Assembly: GCF_902859745.1 (NCBI RefSeq)
Contig: NZ_CADIJW010000011.1
Location: 62,001-126,000 of the forward strand
From: Achromobacter dolens
Lineage (GTDB): Bacteria > Pseudomonadota > Gammaproteobacteria > Burkholderiales > Burkholderiaceae_B
Direction of reading: 5' to 3'
DNA: 64,000 bases
The position numbers and the translations under genes were made by a program. The notes under the pieces were generated by a model. The model searched no databases, had not been told where the DNA came from, and saw only the letters and a list, made by a program, of their open reading frames with translations. This document shows, in pieces, positions 33,316-41,406 of the stretch (its first letter is position 1; each line of letters begins with the position of its first letter).

Positions 33316-34414
33316 TTTCGCTTCCTTCATCGGGATCTCCAGACCAATTCGTGACCCGGTCGATTGGAACCGTCCATCTAATTAAAGTTCCGCCTAGCTC
33401 GGCGTCCAGGGTGTCGTGCGACTCCCCTCCGCCGCTAGTATAACTATAGCGACCGCGCCGGCTGTAGATGTGCATTTCCCCAGCGCCTGCCTGGTCAATA
33501 AATTGGCGTAGATCGTTCAGCCCCTTCCCCCTGTGACCCTTCCTGGTGCGGGTGCGCCCTATCTCCATGCCTGCGTATATCATTGCTCCGTCGTCCGGGC
33601 GGACGCCAGGCAAGAGGGACAGAGCTCCCCGAATCATCTCCAAAGGATACCTTCTTGGTAGTGTACGTGGAATACCAACGCCCAGGTCACAGAACATGAT
33701 CGAAAGGCGCTTGCTCGGGCGATGGTAGTGACCACAGAGCCACCACCTATTGTGCGCATCTCCCAAGTTCATCCGTGTGGGGGGATAAGCGTGTTGTAGC
33801 GCGTTGAGCATCGCCTCGATGACGCCGCGTTGAAGTTGCTTCCTTGCCATAGTATTCATGGCAATCTTGTCTCCAAGTAGGCTCTCGCGAAGCTCCTTCG
33901 CGCTCTCTGATTCCAGCTTCGTCCCCGAGCGGAATTTGATGTACTCCATCGGAAAAGTGCGCTGCGATTTGAGTGGCGATTTGATGTTGAGCAGTTCGAA
34001 AAAGCCCATGTCGCACATCCTTTTGAGCAATGTTTGATCTTCTGGGTACGTTCCTGTTAGGGCTTTCTTGCCTCGGAGAATTTGCGCCCTATGTACTTCT
34101 GCCAGAAGTACCAGTAGGGCGGAGGGCCGGATGCTCTCACATTCTTCCAATCGCAACCTAACTGTCACCTTTGCGTGCTCTACTGTCATTCGTAGCTTTT
34201 GCAGCAACGATGCGCATTCGTCGAAGCGCGTTTCTAGGCATAACAGTTGGGGCACGAACACGTCGATAAATTCTGGTCGTCTGTTGTTGTCGACGACAAT
34301 GGGAAGGTACCGAGTGTTCGCGTACACTCTTCCGCGTCGATTGTGCCGCCTCCAGAAGCGCTCGTCTCCAAGGTTCTGCAGCCGCACACGCCTATCTTCT
34401 CGCAAGCGTTTCAT
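33296..34414 (-). CDS. GHKL ATPase with N-terminal STAS-like domain
   Basis: 372 aa. Residues about 38-147 look like a STAS domain (VTVRLRLEECESIRPSALLV..., MCDMGFFELLNI). Residues 190-350 are a GHKL ATPase with an intact N box (Glu200, Asn204), G1 (CDLGVG, 242-247), G2 (HRGKGL, 294-299) and the terminal GGTLIRW strand. There is no phospho-acceptor His domain, so it is not a sensor kinase but more like RsbW/SpoIIAB or an ATP-driven switch. No clear ribosome site precedes ATG 34414. First gene of the three-gene unit next to attR. Confidence 0.82.
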   Translation of the reverse strand: MKRLREDRRVRLQNLGDERFWRRHNRRGRVYANTRYLPIVVDNNRRPEFIDVFVPQLLCLETRFDECASLLQKLRMTVEHAKVTVRLRLEECESIRPSALLVLLAEVHRAQILRGKKALTGTYPEDQTLLKRMCDMGFFELLNIKSPLKSQRTFPMEYIKFRSGTKLESESAKELRESLLGDKIAMNTMARKQLQRGVIEAMLNALQHAYPPTRMNLGDAHNRWWLCGHYHRPSKRLSIMFCDLGVGIPRTLPRRYPLEMIRGALSLLPGVRPDDGAMIYAGMEIGRTRTRKGHRGKGLNDLRQFIDQAGAGEMHIYSRRGRYSYTSGGGESHDTLDAELGGTLIRWTVPIDRVTNWSGDPDEGSENDQGSN

Positions 34415-34680
34415 ATAAGAATATTTGTTTGGGCCGGAAAAGTATTGTAATACGTGCCGCTATGGCTTCGCCGTCGCAAGAGCTTCATCCCTCGGCAACT
34501 AATTACAGGCGTATTTTCCAATTAGTCATGCATTAGGAGCGGCCAGCTCCCGCCCCGCCCATTGTGGCAGGGGGACTTTCGTGGGGACATGGCTGCTCCC
34601 AGATGATCAAAATAGAGCGCGGTTGCAAGCGAGTGCCACGCTAAGTAATTGAAAAATAAGGGTTTCGATTTCACCCCTAT

Positions 34681-34727
34681 GCATGGGGTGCAAGGGGTCG
34701 CGAGTTCGAATCCCGCCGTCCCGACCA
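34681..34727 (+). tRNA. 3' fragment of tRNA-Pro(GGG): prophage attachment site attR
   Basis: 47 nt beginning GCATGGGGTGCAAGG, with anticodon loop ATGGGGT (GGG, 34685-34687), T-loop TTCGAAT and acceptor strand CGTCCCGA plus CCA. The 5' half is absent: sequence left of it is phage. The T stem has one A-C mismatch (GCGAG/CCCGC), which suggests drift after loss of function. An intact tRNA-Pro should lie at the left end, outside the window, next to the integrase. Confidence 0.85.
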
Positions 34728-34737
34728 GTAGTTCAAA

Positions 34738-34771
34738 AGGCCGTCAGTGAGAAATCACTGACGGCCTTTTT
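34738..34771 (+). terminator. Perfect terminator after the tRNA fragment
   Basis: AGGCCGTCAGTGA (34738-34750), loop GAAA, TCACTGACGGCCT (34755-34767), then T run. A 13-bp perfect stem: the original host terminator of the tRNA-Pro gene. Confidence 0.9.
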
Positions 34772-34842
34772 CATTTTTGTGGCTTGCATTAAATGGGCGT
34801 CATGCTCGCATTCGCAGAACGCCGCGAAGGAATGTGGTCAAG

Positions 34843-35457
34843 TCAGCAGCTTGACCGGCATTTCGCTACAGATGCGGGTCGCGTTCCGTTGCGCTTGTCA
34901 TCGCAGTCCGAGGGAATGCAAATAGGCGAACACTTCGTGGGAGTCAGCGGGGCGCACGGTTCACCGGATTTGCCAAGGGGCCGGTTTTTCGCCAACCATT
35001 GTGTCAACGCGAGAACCTTGTCTTCGGGTAAGTCGCGCCGATACCGAGGTCCTCTTTTCTCCAGCTTGAGACTGCTTAGAGAGCGGGGAAGTTGGGCGAT
35101 GCTCAGGGCATCCTTGCCGAAGTAGTGGAAATGGCTGGATACCAGCGCCCACTGATTGCCGTGATGGTCATCGCGCTGATCCCAACGGCCATTGAAGCGG
35201 GGATCGACCAGGAAATCCTTGAAGGGGAGTTTCTCGTCCACACGCATAAGATAGATGATCTTCCCGTGGCCGGCACTGGCTCTGCTCGCGCCGCCGGTTC
35301 CCATGACCCAGTCGCCCACCTTTGCCATTTCGACAATATTGTTCGTGCCGCCTGGCTTTTTGTACATGCAGTGCACGAGGGTGCAGAATCCGCTTTCGGG
35401 ATTCGGCGACCTGCCGTGGTCGTGATCAACGACGTAGGAATAGAGTACGTTGGCCAT
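34843..35457 (-). CDS. Nmad2-like putative nucleotide-modification protein
   Basis: 204 aa. LYSYVVDHDHGRSPNPESGF, then CTLVHCMYKK, VGDWVMGTGG, GKIIYLMRVDEKLPF and FLVDPRFNG match what I know of the Nmad2 family (nucleotide modification associated domain 2). These are found near DNA-modification and phage-defence genes. Catalysis is undemonstrated. It lies just outside attR and ends toward it, so it may belong to an older element at the same tRNA. The C-terminus is Cys-rich (CRSSC). Confidence 0.72.
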   Translation of the reverse strand: MANVLYSYVVDHDHGRSPNPESGFCTLVHCMYKKPGGTNNIVEMAKVGDWVMGTGGASRASAGHGKIIYLMRVDEKLPFKDFLVDPRFNGRWDQRDDHHGNQWALVSSHFHYFGKDALSIAQLPRSLSSLKLEKRGPRYRRDLPEDKVLALTQWLAKNRPLGKSGEPCAPLTPTKCSPICIPSDCDDKRNGTRPASVAKCRSSC

Positions 35458-35570
35458 TGGTTCGTGAACCTCTTCCGTATCGGATGCTGTGATGGTGAGA
35501 GGTCACATTATCTCCGCACTCATTTTCGATGTGCGATCAAATTTGCAGGGCTTTCCGTCCATCAGTGCGC

Positions 35571-36008
35571 TCAGAACCTGAACCCGCTGATGTATTCCCC
35601 GCACGAGTTGTAGCTGATCTTCCCATTCGTCTTCATGTCGTAGCGCAGCACGGTGCCGGCCTTGTCGGTGTAGAAGATCACCGCGCAGTCGGTGTATTCG
35701 GGCACGTAGGCGCTGTAGGACCCATACGTCGTGCCCATCGGGCCGTTGGTGGAATAGCCGCGGCCTTCGTAGTGGCCCGGATGGTAGCCATAGACATACG
35801 TGTAGCTCGTGGTCTGGTCATCGACCTTGTTCACGAACGGCTTGGCGCCGGTCTCGGGCGGCCAGGCGGGCAGCATTTCATTGATGTTCTTGCCGACCTG
35901 CGCATCGAGCTTGTTGCGCGTGGGCGAGTAGACGGACAGGCCCATGCAGGCGGACAGCGTGAGCGGCAGGATGACGGCGGGAGCAATGCGGCAGATGCTT
36001 TTTAGCAT
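35571..36008 (-). CDS. Lipoprotein, 145 aa
   Basis: ATG 36008 has GAGG 7 nt upstream and is preferred over a longer in-frame start because it begins a signal peptide (MLKSICRIAPAVILPLTLSAC, lipobox LSAC). The mature part includes YTYVYGYHPGHYEG and repeated Tyr/Gly, then VIFYTDKAGTVLRYDMK. Probably an outer-membrane lipoprotein of unknown role. Confidence 0.7.
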   Translation of the reverse strand: MLKSICRIAPAVILPLTLSACMGLSVYSPTRNKLDAQVGKNINEMLPAWPPETGAKPFVNKVDDQTTSYTYVYGYHPGHYEGRGYSTNGPMGTTYGSYSAYVPEYTDCAVIFYTDKAGTVLRYDMKTNGKISYNSCGEYISGFRF

Positions 36009-36218
36009 TTGGAAGCCTCGGGTCGAGCACGTTGGGTGCGCGAGTATAGTCAGCGCGTTTTGCCTTTGAGAAGGCAAAAAAACCAGATGAGCACATCGGT
36101 AAAGTTTCGTTCCAATAGTCAGAAGGCCGTCAGCAGGACGCGGATATTCTTTTACGTTGGTCCGCATCGCGCGGGCAAGCGTTACGCGTTTTTCCAGTCC
36201 GGTTGACGCGGGTCGCGG

Positions 36219-36377
36219 TCAGTCGATGACTTCCGCGCAGGCGTCGGTCGGCGCGGCGGCGACGCCGCCCACCACCGGCACGATCTTGATGACCGCGGAG
36301 GTGACGCGGCAGGGCGCGGCGGCGAGGCCGCAGCCCGTACAGGACAGGCAGAGCAGGGAAATCAGCAACCACTTCAT
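36219..36377 (-). CDS. Small lipoprotein (DUF6726-like), copy 1
   Basis: 52 aa: signal peptide MKWLLISLLCLSCTGC with lipobox, then APCRVTSAVIKIVPVVG and a terminal ACAEVID. It resembles the DUF6726 small lipoproteins of beta-proteobacteria. A near-identical copy lies at 38432-38590, with upstream sequence duplicated too. Confidence 0.7.
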   Translation of the reverse strand: MKWLLISLLCLSCTGCGLAAAPCRVTSAVIKIVPVVGGVAAAPTDACAEVID

Positions 36378-36515
36378 GGGATTCGTCGGCGAGGGATTGG
36401 CGCCGCGGGCGGGGCCGTGGCGCAATGCCTGGATTTTGCGCCGCGGGCCGGTCCCGAATAGTGGGGAATTGAGCGGCGAATGTAATGACGTTTGCGCGAG
36501 GGCGCACAGGATGTA
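36219..36515 (+). repeat. Direct duplication, copy 1 (lipoprotein gene and 5' region)
   Basis: About 300 bp closely resembling 38432-38730, including the coding region and a conserved upstream block (ATAGTGGGGAATTG ... CGAATGTAATGACGTTTG, 36458-36494 and 38672-38709). The copies flank a truncated MFS gene and a lipoprotein gene, pointing to a duplication-rearrangement. Confidence 0.75.
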
Positions 36516-36662
36516 ACGCGGGGGGGGCAATACGAGCGAAAGTGATGGTCACGCCATCCTCATCATGCTCAACCCGCCGTGAACGTTCAGCCTATCGAGT
36601 GTTCTGCCCTTTCAGCGTTCCGCCTTTTCTTTTCAGCTTGCATCCGCCATTGGCGACGCCGC

Positions 36663-37345
36663 TCACAGCGGCGCCTGGCCGCGCTGGCGGTACGCGCGCG
36701 CCAGGCTGGCGGAGAACGACAGCGCGGCGATGCCGCAGGCCAGGGCGAAGACGTAGCGCGAGAATTGCCCCGAGGCGGCGCCGGTTTCCTTGCCGAGCAG
36801 GGCGATCACCACGGCCACCAGCGCCGCGCCCAGCGATTGGCCCGTGGTGCGCGCGGTCGACAGGACGCCGGAGGCGGTGGCGGTGCGGTTCCTGGCGGCG
36901 TTGGCGAACATTTCCTTGTTGTTGGGCGGCAGGAAGAAGCCGTAGCCCATGCCGCACAGCGCCACGCGCCATAGGAAATCGCCGGTGCCCGGATCGGCGG
37001 GCAGCAGCACGAGTGAGTCGAGTCCCAGGCAGAAGGTGAAGACGCCGATGCTGGAGACCTGGGTGGCGTTGAAGCGGTTCGCGAGCCTCCCGGCGAACGG
37101 CGCGCAGACGGCGACCGCGATGGGCCACGGGGTGAAGACCAGCGCGGATTCCAGGGCGGTGTAGCCGTAGGCGTCCTGCAGCACGAACGGCAGCGCGACC
37201 AGCGCGATGCCTTGCGAGACGAACATGGTCAGGGACGTCAGCACCGCGAAGGAGTAACGGCGCGACTTGAAGATGTCCAGGGGCAGCAGCGGATGCCGCG
37301 CGCGGGTCTGGCCGAAGGCGAACAGGGCGATCAGCGCCAGTCGGA
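36663..37345 (-). pseudogene. 5'-truncated MFS drug transporter (DHA2 type)
   Basis: Only the C-terminal half of an MFS exporter is present: RARHPLLPLDIFKSRRYSFAV begins mid-protein, and six or so spans follow to the stop. The segment upstream of about 37345 reads as unrelated sequence, so the N-terminal spans are missing. DHA2 exporters are normally about 450-500 aa with 14 spans. A deletion or rearrangement breakpoint lies near 37335-37345. Confidence 0.75.
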
Positions 37346-37550
37346 AAGTACGTTCATCAAGTTTAGGAAATCCTGTTCCAGTACGGTCAGGTCGCTCGCT
37401 TCCACCGCTCGCATTGTGCATTCCTTCAGCCATCCCAAAGACGGAAACATACGCGTGGTACGGGCACGGCTATTTGCAGATATGGCGCGGCAAAATCGGC
37501 CATTTGCTTCAACTGCATCAGCGATTCGTGTCGAGTCGCGCCGCCCTGCC

Positions 37551-37644
37551 GCGTTTGTCGCGCGATTAATCAATTAGATATAATTTGTCATTGATAGTTA
37601 AAATTCAGGGTTCTGCTTTTGATTAATCGAGCTACACGCAACGC
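37551..37644. repeat. Imperfect inverted repeat upstream of lipoprotein gene
   Basis: TTGATTAATCG starts both arms: one on the reverse strand (37551-37573), one forward (37619-37644), with similarity continuing beyond. The 45-bp centre is AT-rich and contains TATAAT. It may be an operator-promoter region for the gene at 37673 or a recombination scar. Confidence 0.45.
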
Positions 37645-37672
37645 CATCCGTTGCTGGCCGAATGGAGAAAAA

Positions 37673-38329
37673 ATGTCGAGGATGAAGAGAATTGCCGTGC
37701 TGGCATGCGTTGCCGCCTTGATTTCCGGGTGCAAGACTACGGTCGAGACCGCGGTCAGCCTTTCTGACCTACTGACTGCGCCGAGCAAGCAGCTATCCGG
37801 CAATTTGTATGTGGAGGTGCCGAGCTGCCAAAGCCATGAGGATTCGCGGCTGCCATCGACCTCGGTGCAGGATGTCCAAAAGGCCATGCCCGGTATTTTC
37901 TCCGATGCCAAATACCAAGAGTGCTTTCGAAAGGGTTTCGATTCCTACGCGCGATTTTCGGTACCGATATTTCTCGATAAGGACCTGGATGGCAAGCCGG
38001 CATCGCCTTCCCATATCAACCTGATTTCGAATGAGAAGGCCTTGCTGCGAGTCAGCGTTCCGGATCAGGTGAAGGCCCGCATCATCAACGCGCAGAAGCG
38101 ATCGCCCGTGGGCGGGCTGGACCTGAAGTTTGTCATTCGGGTCAAGAACGATACGGGCAAGGATTTCGCATTCACGGCTTTGGCGGCGTATATCGACCAG
38201 ACTCCCCATGTCATCAATAGCCTGACCATAAAGCGCGGCGGCGATTTCCTTATCACGCTGTCTGACGTTTCCGCCCGGTCCGCGCTGGACAAAGGTGAAG
38301 CGCTGGTCTTACTGCTGCCGTCGAAATAG
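37673..38329 (+). CDS. Lipoprotein (DUF7424-like), 218 aa
   Basis: GGAG lies 7 nt before ATG 37673. The signal peptide MSRMKRIAVLACVAALISGC ends in a lipobox Cys20. Mature segments LYVEVPSCQSHEDSR, YQECFRKGFDSYARFSVP, DKDLDGKPASPSHINLISNE and VRVKNDTGK-like FVIRVKNDTGKDF fit the DUF7424 lipoproteins I recall from phages and Pseudomonas. The protein is periplasmic, function unknown, and may be an old prophage remnant. Confidence 0.7.
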   Translation: MSRMKRIAVLACVAALISGCKTTVETAVSLSDLLTAPSKQLSGNLYVEVPSCQSHEDSRLPSTSVQDVQKAMPGIFSDAKYQECFRKGFDSYARFSVPIFLDKDLDGKPASPSHINLISNEKALLRVSVPDQVKARIINAQKRSPVGGLDLKFVIRVKNDTGKDFAFTALAAYIDQTPHVINSLTIKRGGDFLITLSDVSARSALDKGEALVLLLPSK

Positions 38330-38431
38330 CTGCTTTTGCATTTCGGGGATACTCGCGGCATGCGTGTAGTGCGTGGTCTCGTTGTCAATGCGTTCAGACT
38401 CGGAGCGAGCGAAGCGTGAGGCCGCTCGCCA

Positions 38432-38590
38432 TCAGTCGATAACCTCCGCGCACGCATCCGTCGGCGCGGCCGCGGCGTCGCCGACGACCGGCACGATCTT
38501 GATGACGGCGGACGTGACGCGACAAGGCGCGGCGGCGAGGCCGCAGCCCGTGCAGGGCAGGCAGAGCAGGCAGATCAGCAACCACTTCAT
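38432..38590 (-). CDS. Small lipoprotein (DUF6726-like), copy 2
   Basis: 52 aa, nearly identical to the gene at 36219 (LLICLLCLPCTGC signal, same mature part with VVGDAAAAPTD). Direct duplicate on the same strand. Confidence 0.7.
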   Translation of the reverse strand: MKWLLICLLCLPCTGCGLAAAPCRVTSAVIKIVPVVGDAAAAPTDACAEVID

Positions 38591-38730
38591 GGGATATGCG
38601 CCGGCGGATGTTGGCACCGTCGGCGAGGCCAGGGTGCAGTGGGGAGATTGTGCGTTGCGGGCCTGCTGGCAATAGTGGGGAATTGATGGGCGAATGTAAT
38701 GACGTTTGCCCGCGATCAATCAGGATGTAA
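38432..38730 (+). repeat. Direct duplication, copy 2
   Basis: Partner of 36219-36515; identity is highest in the coding region and in the upstream block 38672-38709. Confidence 0.75.
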
Positions 38731-38889
38731 CCGGGGCCTGCACCCATGGTCGCGGAATTGCCTGGTTGTGCCCCTGAGGGGCAGCATGCGTGTGGCGTGT
38801 CGGTCAGCCATGGGCGCGCGGGCCAGGACGCCGCTGGCGTCGTCCGCGCCTTCCGCGGGAGGTAGGTTATCCTGCCGTCGCATAAATTG

Positions 38890-39210
38890 ATGACGCCGTC
38901 GAATTCCATGCCCCACCCGCCGAAACCGAATGCCGCCGTGCGTCGCTACCGCTTTGCCTGCCAGGACATCGAGGCGCGATACGGCCACGGCAATTTCGAT
39001 GATGCCGGCGACCACGTGGCCGAGGCCTTGCGTGAGGTGTCGGCGGCAGAGAACCAGTACCCGCTGGCTTTCGAGTTCGACACCGCGCATGCCAATTCGT
39101 GGTACCACGCGTTCGTCGTGACGGTCACCGGCCTGCCGGATGACATTGCGCGGCGCTTTGCCGAGCGCATGCAGGCGCTTGGCCTGCCGCCGCCGCGCTC
39201 GACCGATTGA
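38890..39210 (+). CDS. Hypothetical protein, 106 aa
   Basis: Soluble alpha/beta protein; start at ATG 38890, or at ATG 38908 (MPHPPKPNAAVRRYRF). Segments YGHGNFDDAGDHVAEALREV and SWYHAFVVTVTGLPDDIARRF suggest a compact domain of one sheet and two helices. No ribosome site is clear. Unrecognised family. Confidence 0.6.
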   Translation: MTPSNSMPHPPKPNAAVRRYRFACQDIEARYGHGNFDDAGDHVAEALREVSAAENQYPLAFEFDTAHANSWYHAFVVTVTGLPDDIARRFAERMQALGLPPPRSTD

Positions 39211-39280
39211 CCGGGATTCGCCCCGCGAGCTAGGATGCCGCGGCGCGTTCGCGCCACAGTCATCCGCTATTGGAGTCTTC

Positions 39281-39586
39281 ATGGTTACCTGCTATCTGCG
39301 TTACGTCATCGACCCCAGCCGCCTCAAGGAATTCGAAGCCTACGGCAAGATGTGGATTCCGCTGGTGGAGAAGTTCGGCGGCACGCACCATGGGTACTTC
39401 CTGCCGTCCGAGGGCGCCAACAACATCGCGCTGGCCTTGTTCACGTTCCCCAGCCTGGCCGAATACGAGCGCTATCGCCAGCAGTCGATGCAGGACGCGC
39501 AATGCCAGGCGGCGTTCAAGTACGCCGAAGACACGCGCTGCATCCTGAGCTATGAGCGCAGCTTCTTTCGCCCCGTGTTCGACTGA
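39281..39586 (+). CDS. NIPSNAP family protein
   Basis: 101 aa. CYLRYVIDPSRLKEFEAYGK, then WIPLVEKFGG, HHGYFLPSEG and LFTFPSLAEYERYR form the NIPSNAP ferredoxin-like fold. These small cytoplasmic proteins often sit near catabolic enzymes; the role is unclear. The next gene (PhzF) reads in the same direction 135 bp later. Confidence 0.88.
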   Translation: MVTCYLRYVIDPSRLKEFEAYGKMWIPLVEKFGGTHHGYFLPSEGANNIALALFTFPSLAEYERYRQQSMQDAQCQAAFKYAEDTRCILSYERSFFRPVFD

Positions 39587-39721
39587 GCATTGCGCGGCGC
39601 GTGGCGGGCCTGATCCGACCACGCGCCTGTTATGCCCGGATTTCTGCGGCTCTGTGTCTGTCGCGCGGGGCGGGCGGCGCGGATAATTTTCCGCATCCGC
39701 CATCCCTTTGAAGGAACCCGC

Positions 39722-40639
39722 ATGCGCTACCGCTACGTCACCGCCGATGTCTTCACCGAGCATGCCTACCAGGGCAATCCGCTCGCGGTGGTGCTGGAGG
39801 CCGAGGGCCTCGATACCGCGCAGATGCAGCGCATCGCCCGCGAATTCAATTATTCCGAAACCAGTTTCGTGCTGCCGGCGCGCGATGCCGCACACACGGC
39901 CTGGGTGCGCATCTTCACGCCCGACCGCGAGGTGCCGTTCGCCGGCCACCCGAACGTGGGCACGGCGGTGGTGCTGGCGCGCGAGATGATCGCGGCCGGC
40001 AAGCCGGCCCCGGCGCGCTTCGTGTTCGAGGAAGAGGCGGGCCTGGTGCGCATCGACCTGCGCTATGGCGCGGACGGCCGCCTGCTCGGTGCCGAGCTGG
40101 CCGCGCCGCAGCCGTTGACGCGCGCCAGCCAGGTGACGGCCGAGGCCGCGGCGCGCGCCCTTGGCCTGGCGCCGGACGATATCCTGTTGTCCGAGCATGC
40201 GCCCCAGGTGGTGTCCGTAGGCCTGATCTTCCTGGTGGTGCAACTGGCCAGCCGCGATGCGTTGCGCCGTGCGCGGCCGGATCCGGCCGGTTATGCGGCA
40301 TTGCTGCCGCTGGACGGCGCCCGTTCCATCTATGCCTACACCACCGATTGCGGCGCCGAGACGCCGCTGGGGCCGACCGACATCCAGGCGCGCATGTTCA
40401 CCGGCCGCATGACCGAGGACCCGGCCACCGGCAGCGCGACTGGCGCCGCCACGGCATTGCGGGCGGCCCTGCGCGGCAAGGGCGAGTTGCGCCTGCGGGT
40501 GGCGCAGGGCGTCGACATGGGCCGCGCCAGCCTGTTGCTGGCGCACGCCGAGGTCCGCGATGACGGCGTGTGGGCCGGCGTGGCGGGCCAGGCGGTGGTG
40601 GTGATGGAAGGCACGCTGCCGGCGCCCGCCGCGGTCTAA
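39722..40639 (+). CDS. PhzF family isomerase/epimerase
   Basis: 305 aa with AAGGAA before ATG 39722. The N-terminal VTADVFTEHAYQGNPLAVV, catalytic Glu46 (YSETSFVLP), FAGHPNVGTAVV and C-terminal RMFTGRMTEDPATGSATG are diagnostic. PhzF proteins catalyse acid-base isomerisations on a two-domain diaminopimelate-epimerase-like fold. The substrate cannot be deduced; phenazine genes are not present here. Confidence 0.9.
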   Translation: MRYRYVTADVFTEHAYQGNPLAVVLEAEGLDTAQMQRIAREFNYSETSFVLPARDAAHTAWVRIFTPDREVPFAGHPNVGTAVVLAREMIAAGKPAPARFVFEEEAGLVRIDLRYGADGRLLGAELAAPQPLTRASQVTAEAAARALGLAPDDILLSEHAPQVVSVGLIFLVVQLASRDALRRARPDPAGYAALLPLDGARSIYAYTTDCGAETPLGPTDIQARMFTGRMTEDPATGSATGAATALRAALRGKGELRLRVAQGVDMGRASLLLAHAEVRDDGVWAGVAGQAVVVMEGTLPAPAAV

Positions 40640-40660
40640 GCGGCCGCTTGGCGCGGCGGG

Positions 40661-40835
40661 CCGGGGTCGTGTATGCTGCCCGCCATGAACCGCATTCTCA
40701 TTGCCCCGCCGGCCGCGCCGGCCCTGGCAGACAACCGACGAATCACTCGACGCCTGCGTTGAGTGGCAAGCCGTGTTCGAACGCCGGATCCCCGGTGTTC
40801 CCTCCAGAAGGCCACGATACCCCTCGTGGCCTTTT
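40661..40835 (+). ncRNA. Possible short leader RNA with 25-codon frame and terminator
   Basis: An extended -10 (TGTATGCT, 40670-40677) is followed by ATG 40685 opening a 25-codon frame to 40762 (MNRILIAPPAAPALADNRRI...). About 47 nt further is a perfect terminator: AGGCCACGA (40809-40817), loop TACCCC, TCGTGGCCT (40824-40832), T run. The layout is attenuator-like ahead of the GNAT gene, but it could be a small RNA or chance. Confidence 0.4.
40809..40835 (+). terminator. Intrinsic terminator upstream of GNAT gene
   Basis: 9-bp perfect stem AGGCCACGA / TCGTGGCCT with loop TACCCC and TTTTTG. Terminates PhzF or the leader transcript. Confidence 0.8.
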
Positions 40836-40918
40836 TGTTTGCGCGGCATGCGCGCTTTGCTTTCCAGCCATCGAGGCGTAGCGCCCGGCCTTCGTTTTTC
40901 CTTCAAGAGGAACGAAGC

Positions 40919-41353
40919 ATGAAGCATCCCGAACTGGCCATCCGGTCTTTTCATCCGGCGGACGAAGCCGCCATCATCCAGTTGTGGACCGATTGCGGGC
41001 TGACGCGCCCCTGGAACGATCCGCGCAAGGACGTGGCGCGCAAGCTGACCGTGCAAGCCGACCTGTTCCTGGTGGGCGAGGCGGACGGCGTCATCGTCGG
41101 CACGCTGATGGGTGGCTACGATGGCCACCGCGGCTGGGTCAATTACCTGGCGGTGTCGCCGGCGCATCAGCGCCGCGGCTATGCCTCGGCGTTGATGCGG
41201 GCGCTGGAGCGCAAGTTCCTGGAGATGGGCTGCCCCAAGATCAACCTGCTGATCCGCGCCAGTAACCTGGCGGTCAAGGACTTCTATGCCAGCCTGGGGT
41301 TCCAGCAGGACGAGGTGATCAGCCTGGGCAAGCGCCTGATTCCCGATCTGTGA
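40919..41353 (+). CDS. GNAT acetyltransferase
   Basis: 144 aa from ATG 40919 (AGAGGAA upstream). The GNAT core is plain: LAIRSFHPADEAAIIQLW, LVGEADGVIVGTLMGGYDG, WVNYLAVSPAHQRRGYASALM (acetyl-CoA loop RRGYAS), and LLIRASNLAVKDFYASLGF. It resembles YpeA-type acetyltransferases. The substrate is unknown, probably an amine on a small molecule or protein. Confidence 0.9.
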   Translation: MKHPELAIRSFHPADEAAIIQLWTDCGLTRPWNDPRKDVARKLTVQADLFLVGEADGVIVGTLMGGYDGHRGWVNYLAVSPAHQRRGYASALMRALERKFLEMGCPKINLLIRASNLAVKDFYASLGFQQDEVISLGKRLIPDL

Positions 41354-41406
41354 ACCGGGCGGTGTTTAATGGGGGCCTTCGATTCCTTTCCGATGACGGG
41401 TTTTTC

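Noticed and set aside
39260-41167. Reverse open frame of 635 codons
   Set aside because: Shadow of NIPSNAP, PhzF and GNAT genes.
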